Assembly (NCBI GenBank): GCA_035416745.1
Contig: DAOLNV010000057.1
Coordinates: forward strand, 19,353-25,345
DNA length: 5,993 nucleotides
Direction: 5' to 3'
DNA from: Candidatus Hydrogenedentota bacterium
Lineage (GTDB): Bacteria; Hydrogenedentota; Hydrogenedentia; Hydrogenedentales; SLHB01
Positions 1 through 5,429 of the stretch are shown here, piece after piece. The notes beneath the pieces are model-generated. The model ran no database searches. It was not told the origin of the DNA and worked only from the letters and a program-made list of their open reading frames with translations. The position numbers and the translations under genes were made by a program. The stretch's first letter is position 1. Every line of letters begins with the position of its first letter.

Positions 1-240
1 GCGGCATCCGCGCTGGCCCAGAGCGAACTGGTGGTGATGTTCGACACGTTTGGCAGTTTCGGGGACGCCGCGGACGCGGCGGGGGGCGTCGTGTTCAACC
101 ACATCCCGGGCGGCTGCCACGTCCTGTATATGGATGGTCATGTCGAGTTCGTGCGCTATCCCGGCCGTTTTCCCGTGGTGGACGACGCAGCCAACGGCCA
201 CGGCATTCTCCGGCAGGTGGGCCATTATGGCCTTGGATAG
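1..240 (+). CDS. C-terminal part of an H-X9-DG (DUF1559-like) pseudopilin-type protein, 5' end outside the window
   Basis: The reading frame is open from the first base and ends at TAG 238-240, leaving 79 residues of a longer protein. The segment NHIPGGCHVLYMDGHVEF (about residues 38-55 of the fragment) matches the C-terminal signature of prepilin-processing-associated H-X9-DG proteins, which are abundant in Planctomycetes, Lentisphaerae and Hydrogenedentota. Here ten residues, not nine, separate the first His from Asp-Gly. Full-length members usually begin with a type IV pilin-like N-terminal helix and are thought to be exported, but their role is unknown. That N-terminus lies off the window, so membership rests on the tail alone. 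The stop lies inside the next gene, whose start is 14 nt upstream of this gene's end, which suggests co-translation with the metal transporter genes. Confidence 0.8.
   Translation, partial: AASALAQSELVVMFDTFGSFGDAADAAGGVVFNHIPGGCHVLYMDGHVEFVRYPGRFPVVDDAANGHGILRQVGHYGLG
215..220 (+). promoter_or_regulatory. Ribosome binding site of the ZnuA-like gene
   Basis: AGGTGG lies 6 nt before ATG 227 and matches AGGAGG at five of six positions. It supports ATG 227 over the upstream in-frame ATG at 50, which would add residues that merely shadow the H-X9-DG gene and would bury the lipoprotein signal. Confidence 0.55.
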
Positions 241-1129
241 GAACCGCCGGGCACCCGGGCGCACGCGGGCGCGTCTCTTCGCGGGATGCGCCGCGGCCTT
301 GTGCATTATCGCCGCGGGGTGTGTTCCCCAGGACGAACCGGTGGTAGCCGGCACGGCACTGATGCAATGCGCGGTGCAAGACCTCGTGGCTGGTGACACG
401 GCGCCGCCAGTGCTGATCCCGCCGGGGAGCTGTCCGGGTCATTACGACATGCGTCCGGGTGACGTTGCGCGTGTCGCGGGCTGCGATGTGCTGCTGCTTC
501 ATCCCTGGCAAGAGACCATGCCAAACGTCACGAACGTGGTGCGCGCTTCGGGCATCGCGCCGGAGAACGTGCTGGTCGTGCCCGTGCCGGGCAACTGGAT
601 GGTGCCCGGCGCGTATGCGGAAGCTCTGCAATCGGTGGCGGGCGTCCTGGAAGCGCACGGCTTGGGTCCGGAAGATATGCCGGGCCGCGTAGCGCAGCGG
701 AGCGCCGAGGTGAGAACCCTGGGCCAAACATTGCTCGCGAGCCTGGAAACCGCTGGTGCAACCGGCACGGCCGTTTTGTGCCAGGAGATGGCCGCTCCGT
801 TCGCCGAATGGGCGGGGTTCTCCGTTGCGGGCGCCTTCGGGCGTTCCGAAGATCTGAGTGTGAGCGATGTCGAGGCCCTCGTCCGGCGCGGCAAAGACCG
901 CGGGGTGTCCCTTGTCATTGACAACCTGCAGAGCGGCGACGAAGCGATCGGCGCGGTGCTGGCCCGCGAAATGGGCGCGGAACGGGTCATCATCTCGAAC
1001 TTTCCGGGAGGATTGCCCGGCACGGAAACGTGGGACCGCGCGGTTGCCCGAAACGTCGGGCTTCTTGTTGACGCGTTGGAGCATGTCCGGTCCCCGCGGC
1101 GCAGCCCGGCCAATTCCGATGGACAATGA
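227..1129 (+). CDS. ZnuA/TroA-like metal ABC transporter substrate-binding lipoprotein (divergent ligand set)
   Basis: This is a 300-residue putative periplasmic or membrane-anchored solute receptor for the ABC importer encoded by the next two genes. An N-terminal Arg-rich segment and a hydrophobic stretch (about residues 17-31) end in AAGC, a plausible lipobox with Cys32. The GHYDMRPGD segment (71-79) corresponds to the first metal-ligand block of the ZnuA family, followed by a strand and LLLHPWQE (89-96). The second block, normally an H-W-L-D-P type motif, reads GNWMVPG (122-128) without histidine. The third block, usually His-Asp-Ala-Tyr, reads LCQEMAAPF (184-192). The last acidic ligand region is VIDNLQSGD (230-238). 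Family membership is supported by the overall order, the length and the adjacent ATPase and permease. The substrate is unknown; a transition metal is inferred only from family and context. The stop overlaps the ATPase start by 11 nt. Confidence 0.82.
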   Translation: MALDRNRRAPGRTRARLFAGCAAALCIIAAGCVPQDEPVVAGTALMQCAVQDLVAGDTAPPVLIPPGSCPGHYDMRPGDVARVAGCDVLLLHPWQETMPNVTNVVRASGIAPENVLVVPVPGNWMVPGAYAEALQSVAGVLEAHGLGPEDMPGRVAQRSAEVRTLGQTLLASLETAGATGTAVLCQEMAAPFAEWAGFSVAGAFGRSEDLSVSDVEALVRRGKDRGVSLVIDNLQSGDEAIGAVLAREMGAERVIISNFPGGLPGTETWDRAVARNVGLLVDALEHVRSPRRSPANSDGQ

Positions 1130-1874
1130 CGCAGTAAGACTCGAAAAGGTCACCGTTGCGGTGCATGGCGCAACCCTGCTTCGCGACATTTCGCTCAGTG
1201 TCCCGCGCAGGTCGTTTGTGGGTATCCTTGGACCCAATGGCGCGGGCAAAACCACGCTTCTGACCCTGGTCAACGGGTTGACTCGTCCCACTTCGGGCAG
1301 CGTGACGGTGCTGGGCCGGCAGCCGTATGCCTGGGCAGGGCATGGTCTCCGCGCGGAGATCGGGTACGTGGCCCAGGCTGACCCCGTGGACCGGCGATTG
1401 CCTATCACCGTGCGCGAGACGGTGCTGGCCGCCCGATACGGCCGGCTCGGGTGGCTGCGGCGCCCCGGCGCCAGGGACTGGGCCTGCGTCTGCGAGGCTT
1501 TGGCGGCCGTGGGCATGGACCATCTCGCCGAGCGGCCGCTGGGGCTGCTTTCGGGCGGAGAGTACCAGCGCGTGGCCATCGCGCGAGCACTGGCCCAGGA
1601 GCCGCGCATCTTTCTGTTCGACGAACCGACAGCGTCCATTGATCCGAGAGTCCAATCCGAAATCGTGGCGCTCGTCGAGGACATTCACCGAACACGGGAC
1701 GTGACTTCCCTGTACGTGACGCACGATTCAGGCACGCTGCCCCGGAGCTGCGAAACCGTCGTCCTCCTTCGCGAAGGGACCCTGTGGGCGGCGGGTCCGC
1801 GCGACGCCATGCTCGAGGAAACGAGGCTTGCGGAACTGTATGCCAGGGGACCCGCGCAGGAGGCAGGCGTGTAA
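1119..1874 (+). CDS. Metal ABC transporter ATP-binding protein (ZnuC/MntA-like)
   Basis: This 251-residue cytoplasmic ATPase energises import through the permease encoded next. All nucleotide-binding motifs are intact: Walker A GPNGAGKT (38-45), Q-loop Gln86, signature LSGGEYQR (144-151), Walker B IFLFDE (164-169), D-loop SIDP (173-176) and H-loop His202. The pattern GYVAQ, followed by a basic Asp-Arg-Arg segment and then TVRETVLAARYGR, is typical of the zinc/manganese (ZnuC/MntA) branch. The ATG at 1119 was chosen because translation from it begins with a standard ABC N-terminus (RLEKVTVAVHGATLLRDISL); the longer frame upstream only shadows the previous gene. No good Shine-Dalgarno precedes it, so its translation probably depends on coupling to the overlapping upstream gene. 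The metal cannot be read from the ATPase. Confidence 0.93.
   Translation: MDNDAVRLEKVTVAVHGATLLRDISLSVPRRSFVGILGPNGAGKTTLLTLVNGLTRPTSGSVTVLGRQPYAWAGHGLRAEIGYVAQADPVDRRLPITVRETVLAARYGRLGWLRRPGARDWACVCEALAAVGMDHLAERPLGLLSGGEYQRVAIARALAQEPRIFLFDEPTASIDPRVQSEIVALVEDIHRTRDVTSLYVTHDSGTLPRSCETVVLLREGTLWAAGPRDAMLEETRLAELYARGPAQEAGV
1858..1863 (+). promoter_or_regulatory. Ribosome binding site of the ABC-3 permease gene
   Basis: A perfect AGGAGG sits inside the end of the ATPase gene, 10 nt before ATG 1874. It fixes the permease start at the ATG that shares one base with the ATPase TAA stop. The longer upstream reading is a shadow. Confidence 0.75.
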
Positions 1875-2695
1875 TGTGGGCGATATTCGAACGCGAGTTC
1901 ATGCAGCACGCCGTGCTCGCCGGTCTGTGCGCGGGAGTGAGCTGCGGACTCGTGGGTGTGTTCGTGGTGACCATGCACCTCTCGATGCTGGGCATATGCA
2001 TCGCGCACGCGGCATTTGCCGGAGCGATGCTCGGCGTCTGGATGGGGTTTGACCCGATCCTGGGGGCGCTGGCGTTCAGTTTCGCGGCGGCGGCGTTCGT
2101 GGGGCCCCTCGCCGATCGCGGACAACTCAACCCCGACAGCGCGGTGGGGATAGTGTTCTCGCTCATGCTGGGGCTGGCATTTCTGTTTGCCGGCCTGACA
2201 CCCGGCTCGAAGGCCCAGGCTCTGGGCCTGTTCTGGGGGAATATTCTGACCGTTTCGACGGCCGACCTGGTCTATCTGATCGCGGTTACCGCGGCGTTAG
2301 TGACTTTACTGGCCCTCTTCTTCAAAGAAATCCAGGCGGTGGTCTGCCACCGCCGGGTAGCGTTCGCAGTCGGGATTCCCGCCACGCTTGTATTCTACGG
2401 GCTGTTGTTCGCGACAGGAGTCACGGTGGCCGTGTCCTTGCGAACGGTCGGCGGACTCCTCATTTACAGTCTGTTGCTCAATCCCGCGGCAGCGGCGCTT
2501 CAACTGACCTTCAGCCTGAGACGAATGTTCGTCCTGGCGGCGGTCTTCGGCGTATTCTCGTGCTGGATCGGTTTGACGGGTTCGTATTTGTGGGACCTGC
2601 CGACGGGCGCGTCGATTGTGATCGCCTCGTCGCTCATATTCGCGGCGGCCTTGGCTGTTTCGCCCAAACGAAGGATGACCTCATGGAGGAGATGA
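1874..2695 (+). CDS. Metal ABC transporter permease, ABC-3 family (ZnuB/MntB-like)
   Basis: This is a 273-residue inner-membrane protein made largely of hydrophobic segments, about eight by eye, which is the usual size and topology for ABC-3 permeases. The N-terminus FMQHAVLAGLCAGVSCGLVG (9-28), then IAHAAFAGAMLG (43-54) corresponding to the family's S-H-A-x-x-x-G motif, and LFWGNILTVS (119-128) corresponding to the F-G-x-I-L-x-V block, are all recognisable. Together with the lipoprotein and ATPase it would form a complete importer, probably with a permease homodimer. ATG 1874 overlaps the ATPase stop by one base (TAATG) and has a perfect Shine-Dalgarno. The 3' end overlaps the methyltransferase gene by 13 nt. 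Confidence 0.92.
   Translation: MWAIFEREFMQHAVLAGLCAGVSCGLVGVFVVTMHLSMLGICIAHAAFAGAMLGVWMGFDPILGALAFSFAAAAFVGPLADRGQLNPDSAVGIVFSLMLGLAFLFAGLTPGSKAQALGLFWGNILTVSTADLVYLIAVTAALVTLLALFFKEIQAVVCHRRVAFAVGIPATLVFYGLLFATGVTVAVSLRTVGGLLIYSLLLNPAAAALQLTFSLRRMFVLAAVFGVFSCWIGLTGSYLWDLPTGASIVIASSLIFAAALAVSPKRRMTSWRR
2671..2675 (+). promoter_or_regulatory. Ribosome binding site of the methyltransferase gene
   Basis: AAGGA ends 7 nt before ATG 2683, within the last codons of the permease. It favours ATG 2683 over ATG 2692, for which the nearby GGAGGA would be only one base from the start codon. Confidence 0.5.
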
Positions 2696-3303
2696 ACCGG
2701 CGCATCGAGGCCTTTTTCGACAACCTCGCTCCCACATGGGACGAAGCGGTCGCCTCGCGCTTCGCGGACCGGCTCGCGGCGATGGTCGACGCGCTGGGTA
2801 TCGCGGCCGGCGAGTCGGTGCTCGATGTCGGGGCCGGTACCGGCATCCTCGCAAGGCAATTGGTGGGCCGCGTCGCCCCGAATGGCCAGGTAGTGGCGGT
2901 CGACCTGTCCCGCGCCATGTTGCGGGAGGGGAAATCTCTCCGCCCGGACGCACCCGTCGCCTGGATACAGGCTGACGTTCTCGACTCCCCCTTCGCCCGG
3001 GGCGTTTTCGACTGGGTCATCTGCTACAGCGTGTTTCCCCACTTTCTCGACCAGCAACATGCCGTGACCGAGCTGGCCGGCCTGCTCAAACCGCGCGGCA
3101 AACTCGCTGTGCTCCATTCCCAAAGCCGCGAAGCCATCAACGAACACCACGAAAAAGTCGGCGACGTCGTGGGCGGCCACACCCTCCCCGGCGACGCAGG
3201 CATGACCATCCTGTTCCGCAACGCCGGCCTCGAACTCCTCCGCCTCGAAAACAGAGAGGACGGTTTTGTTGCTCTCGCGCAATTTCGGGGACACAATACT
3301 TAA
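2683..3303 (+). CDS. Class I SAM-dependent methyltransferase (UbiE-like fold), C-terminus replaced by element sequence
   Basis: This 206-residue soluble protein has the Rossmann-type SAM-binding fold. Motif I is VLDVGAGTG (46-54), the acidic ribose-binding residue is Asp74 in VVAVDLS, Asp98 lies in IQADV, and FDWVICYSVFPHF (109-121) with LLKPRGKLAVLH follows as motifs IV-VI. A later segment, INEHHEKVG, then HTLP and a NAGLELLRLENREDGFVALA stretch, resembles a group of small uncharacterised methyltransferases of anaerobes. The substrate is not evident. The gene overlaps the permease by 13 nt, so it is probably the last gene of the metal-import operon; a role in metal or metalloid handling is only a guess from context. 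The final six residues (FRGHNT) and the TAA stop come from the adjacent hairpin repeat, so the original C-terminus was probably slightly different. Confidence 0.88.
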   Translation: MEEMNRRIEAFFDNLAPTWDEAVASRFADRLAAMVDALGIAAGESVLDVGAGTGILARQLVGRVAPNGQVVAVDLSRAMLREGKSLRPDAPVAWIQADVLDSPFARGVFDWVICYSVFPHFLDQQHAVTELAGLLKPRGKLAVLHSQSREAINEHHEKVGDVVGGHTLPGDAGMTILFRNAGLELLRLENREDGFVALAQFRGHNT

Positions 3304-3378
3304 TTATCGTCTTGCCATAGATTCCTTCCGTGTTCCCGCAGTGCTTGCCCAGATAATTAAGTATTGTGTCCCCGAAAT
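3282..3378. repeat. Left hairpin unit: 27-nt perfect inverted repeat with 43-nt loop
   Basis: The arms at 3282-3308 and 3352-3378 are exactly complementary over 27 nt around a 43-nt loop (3309-3351). The shared 19-nt core begins GGGGACACAATACTTAA. The left arm contains the stop codon of the methyltransferase (TAA 3301-3303) and the right arm contains the stop of the transposase (minus strand, 3357-3359), so both convergent genes end inside it. It could act as a bidirectional transcription barrier, but there is no T-tract of a standard intrinsic terminator. Confidence 0.93.
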
Positions 3379-4028
3379 CGAGGACCGGTCTTGCGTTTTC
3401 CGAGGAAGCGGCCGAGACGTCGTTCAAGATCGTGGACGAATGTGGCACTGCCGAGCGGCCGACCCGTACGGGCGTGTTGGCGAAGACGCAGTAGCTCCTC
3501 TTCTTCGATGTCGAGGGCAAGATACCGTTGCCAATCGCCGACATAGTCGATCGTGTCGTTGACATTTCCGAGAAGTGGATCGGGATCCCCCGTGAGATGA
3601 GCGCGTGCGCTGCTCCAAGGCCATTCCCCGGGGGTGGCTGCCAATCCCGCACGCACAGGATTCAATTCAACATAGCGCATGGCGGTCAAGTAATGATCTT
3701 CATCCATAACGAAGGAGGCAAAGCGGCCTTGCCAGAGGTAGCCGCGCCAGCCTTCACGCTCGTTGATGTGGCAGGTGTAGCGGCGATGGGTTTCGCCGAT
3801 GGCCCGGCCCAACCCGTCGGAAGTCTCGGGGATGGCAATCAAATGAACATGGTTGGGCATGAGGCAGTATGCCTGGATTTCCACTCGGTGCACTCCGCAC
3901 CACGTCTTGATGTGTCTGAGGTAGACACGATAGTCATCTTCTCGAAAGAATGTGGCCATACGCCGGTTGCCGCGCTGGGTAACGTGATGCGGCATCCCCG
4001 GAACCACCACTCGCGCAATGCGTGCCAT
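3357..4028 (-). CDS. REP-associated tyrosine transposase (Y1_Tnp, IS200-like)
   Basis: This 223-residue HUH endonuclease would nick and join single-stranded DNA at the hairpin-bearing ends. The N-terminus MARIARVVVPGMPHHVTQRG with NRR at 21-23 is the classic opening of this family. LMPNHVHLI (56-64) carries the HUH metal-binding pair His60 and His62. WQGRF (99-103) and RYVELNPVRAGL (118-129) follow, with Tyr119 the expected nucleophile, and WPWSSARAHL lies just beyond. Length and motif order are typical, so it appears intact. ATG 4028 is the first ATG; the TTG at 4058 would add ten residues absent from the family. No Shine-Dalgarno is visible, so expression may be low. The last six residues (FRGHNT) and the stop are encoded by the left hairpin unit, as in the convergent methyltransferase gene. 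Confidence 0.93.
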   Translation of the reverse strand: MARIARVVVPGMPHHVTQRGNRRMATFFREDDYRVYLRHIKTWCGVHRVEIQAYCLMPNHVHLIAIPETSDGLGRAIGETHRRYTCHINEREGWRGYLWQGRFASFVMDEDHYLTAMRYVELNPVRAGLAATPGEWPWSSARAHLTGDPDPLLGNVNDTIDYVGDWQRYLALDIEEEELLRLRQHARTGRPLGSATFVHDLERRLGRFLGKRKTGPRFRGHNT

Positions 4029-4060
4029 GCAGGGAGAATAACGAACCCATCCAGACAATG

Positions 4061-4073
4061 CAATACTTAATTA
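4061..4073 (+). repeat. Partial third copy of the hairpin-arm core (13 nt)
   Basis: CAATACTTAATTA repeats exactly the inner part of the left arm (3294-3306), in the same orientation, 33 nt upstream of the transposase start codon and 30 nt inside the right unit. It lacks the GGGGACA half. It could be a remnant arm or a recognition sequence for the transposase; nothing in the sequence decides between these. Confidence 0.6.
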
Positions 4074-4096
4074 GATATTTGGTAGACAACAATAAC

Positions 4097-4125
4097 TTGA
4101 CATTTTTGGGGACACAATACTTAAT
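4097..4125 (+). promoter_or_regulatory. Possible outward-facing promoter at the right end of the RAYT module
   Basis: TTGACA (4097-4102) is a perfect sigma-70 -35 box. CTTAAT (4120-4125) follows after 17 nt and matches four of six -10 positions, including TAAT-like bases at its end. The -10 lies in the arm of the right hairpin unit, so initiation would fall at the start of its loop near 4132 and read towards the Tat-protein gene at 4218. The weak -10 keeps confidence moderate. Confidence 0.42.
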
Positions 4126-4198
4126 TGCTGTCTTGAGGCCAATTCCTGGCGTGTTGCCGCGCTGTTTGCGCGAGCAATTAAGTATTGTGTCCCCAAAA
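4104..4198. repeat. Right hairpin unit: 26-nt perfect inverted repeat with 43-nt loop
   Basis: The arms at 4104-4129 and 4173-4198 are exactly complementary over 26 nt around a loop of 43 nt (4130-4172), the same loop length as in the left unit. The loops match at 29 of 43 positions, so the two units share ancestry. The right loop also carries a small hairpin, CGCGC (4158-4162) pairing with GCGCG (4168-4172). The unit ends two bases before the ribosome binding site of the next gene. Confidence 0.93.
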
Positions 4199-4200
4199 TT

Positions 4201-4206
4201 AGGAGG
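4201..4206 (+). promoter_or_regulatory. Ribosome binding site of the Tat-exported protein gene
   Basis: A perfect AGGAGG lies 11 nt before ATG 4218 and only two bases outside the right hairpin arm. It sets the start of the downstream gene. Confidence 0.75.
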
Positions 4207-4217
4207 ACCCCACCGAG

Positions 4218-5384
4218 ATGAAACGACGAGACTTTCTTGCAGTAGCGGCCGGAGCGGGCGCGGGGGCGTTGACGGCAGTCGCGGACCGGTCCGTACACGC
4301 GGCGGCCCCGCCTGCTGCCAGACCCATGCGCATTCACCTCTGGTGCTGGGATTCGCGCATGACGTGGGACGACGAGCCGGAGGCCATTGCCTTGCGCATG
4401 GCGTCCGCCGACAAGAAGTTCACGTACCCGAAGCGGCCCGATTCGTTTCTGTCGGGGTTCAAACGGCTCGTGGACTATTGCGGGCGCATCGGCGTGCACA
4501 GCATCACTGTCTGGGGGTTTCTGCGGGACGCCCACGGCGGCGTGCAGGCGGCGGCCGAGCTGTGCGAATACGCGGCGGACCGGGGCGTCGGCATCTTGCC
4601 GGGCGTGGGACTGTGTTCCTACGGCGGGTATTACTACGAGGGGGACCATCCCTTCAACCTGGACACGTACTTGCGCGCGCATCCCGAGCGCGTCTCGAGC
4701 GCCAATGAGGAACGCGGCGGGCGGCTCGTGACGCCCGTGCTCGATCCCGCGCTCGACGCCAACCGTGCATGGTGGCGCGACGGGCTCGAATGGATGCTCG
4801 AAACGTTCAAGATCGCCGGGATCGACTATGAGATGGGCGATTTCATCGTCAATCCCTCGCCTGAGGCCAAGGCCGCACGCGCCGCGCTCGGATTCGAGGC
4901 CGACGGGAATATCATGGACGCCGTTATCGCCACAAGGGAGCTGATGGACTATGCCTACCGGGCCGCGCCGGAGGGTACCTTCATCAACTGCACCTATCGC
5001 GGGTTGCAAGACATCACCGGGTTTCCGAGCATGCCCTATATCAACGCCCTGCATCCGAAGACCGTGTGGGAGTACACCATGCTGGGCACGGTCCGGCGTT
5101 CGGGCTTCCCCGACGAGTTTATAGCCATGCCGGACCACCGCAAATACGGCTACCTGCATTGGTTCAACCCGTCCACTCAAACCACAAGCACGGACTATGT
5201 GCCCGAGATCGCACGGGTGTTTCCAGGGCTGGCCCAACTGAAATTCGACTTCGTGGGAACCTACGGCGAGGTTTCGGCGGTTGGCAATCTGCTGGCCGAC
5301 CGCAATTACCAGGCGCAGGTGGCGTGGGCCAAAGACCCTGCATTGACTCTCGACGGGTTCAACGAGGGGTTCGGTCCTGCCTGA
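4218..5384 (+). CDS. Tat-exported TIM-barrel protein, possible glycoside hydrolase
   Basis: This 388-residue protein opens with MKRRDFL and an Ala/Gly-rich hydrophobic stretch (8-22), a twin-arginine signal, with a likely cleavage site near VHA-A (26-29). It would act outside the cytoplasm after folding. The mature part has alternating strand/helix texture with strand-end aromatic and acidic residues typical of TIM barrels: RIHLWCWDSRMTWDDE (38-53), SITVWGFLRD (95-104), GILPGVGLCSYGGYYYEGDH (125-144), GIDYEMGDF (201-209) and KFDFVGTYGE near the end. Such Trp/Tyr-lined acidic sites suggest a carbohydrate, but I cannot assign a GH family. Glu205 and Asp208 are only candidate catalytic residues. 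The protein may be short at its C-terminus for a full hydrolase. Any promoter must lie in or beyond the RAYT module, because the gene starts 20 nt after it. Confidence 0.75.
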   Translation: MKRRDFLAVAAGAGAGALTAVADRSVHAAAPPAARPMRIHLWCWDSRMTWDDEPEAIALRMASADKKFTYPKRPDSFLSGFKRLVDYCGRIGVHSITVWGFLRDAHGGVQAAAELCEYAADRGVGILPGVGLCSYGGYYYEGDHPFNLDTYLRAHPERVSSANEERGGRLVTPVLDPALDANRAWWRDGLEWMLETFKIAGIDYEMGDFIVNPSPEAKAARAALGFEADGNIMDAVIATRELMDYAYRAAPEGTFINCTYRGLQDITGFPSMPYINALHPKTVWEYTMLGTVRRSGFPDEFIAMPDHRKYGYLHWFNPSTQTTSTDYVPEIARVFPGLAQLKFDFVGTYGEVSAVGNLLADRNYQAQVAWAKDPALTLDGFNEGFGPA

Positions 5385-5404
5385 GCGCGCCGGGCAAAGG
5401 GCGC

Positions 5405-5429
5405 AGGGCAATACTGCACTATCTGCCCT
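5405..5429. terminator. Weak hairpin between convergent genes
   Basis: AGGGCA (5405-5410) can pair with TGCCCT (5424-5429) around a 13-nt loop, and GCCCT (5425-5429) could pair instead with AGGGC (5437-5441). It lies in the 44-base gap between two convergent stop codons, where a bidirectional terminator is expected. No T-tract follows on either strand, so this is a weak call. Confidence 0.22.

Larger units (their letters stand above)
3282..4198 (-). mobile_element. RAYT (REP-associated tyrosine transposase) module bounded by two hairpin units
   Basis: The module holds one Y1 transposase gene on the minus strand, flanked by two related palindromic units at 3282-3378 and 4104-4198. This layout recalls REP/BIME-transposase modules and IS200/IS605-type ends that carry hairpins. 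No terminal direct repeat from target duplication is seen, as expected for single-strand transposition. The interior near the right end (about 4056-4107) is AT-rich compared with the high-GC neighbours. The limits given are the outer ends of the perfect arms; the true cleavage positions cannot be read from one copy. Whether it still moves is unknown, but the transposase is intact. Confidence 0.8.

Noticed and set aside
50..226. Upstream extension of the binding-protein gene to ATG 50
   Set aside because: The extra residues are an out-of-frame reading of the H-X9-DG gene and would place the lipoprotein signal deep inside the protein.
95..1684. A 529-codon open frame on the minus strand
   Set aside because: It lies opposite the binding-protein and ATPase genes, which have clear motifs. 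The translation is rich in Arg, Pro, Ser and Ala with no recognisable domain, as expected for an antisense shadow in GC-rich DNA.
3282..3378. Left hairpin as a standard intrinsic terminator
   Set aside because: The stem is long with an AT-rich inner half and a 43-nt loop, and no T-tract follows on either strand. It may impede transcription, but it is not the usual rho-independent form.
4029..4058. TTG start for the transposase, adding ten residues
   Set aside because: Family members begin close to the MARIARV segment, and no ribosome binding site supports the TTG.
3528..4070. A 180-codon plus-strand open frame
   Set aside because: It is antisense to the transposase, whose HUH and Tyr motifs are unmistakable on the other strand.
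3282..4198. Repeats as a CRISPR array
   Set aside because: The four arms form two inverted pairs with fixed 43-nt loops around a transposase gene. They are not direct repeats with diverse spacers, and no cas gene is present.
3275..4205. Target-site duplication flanking the module
   Set aside because: The flanks CTCGCGCA on the left and AGGAGG on the right do not match beyond a few A/T bases that belong to the arms. Y1 transposases do not normally create one.
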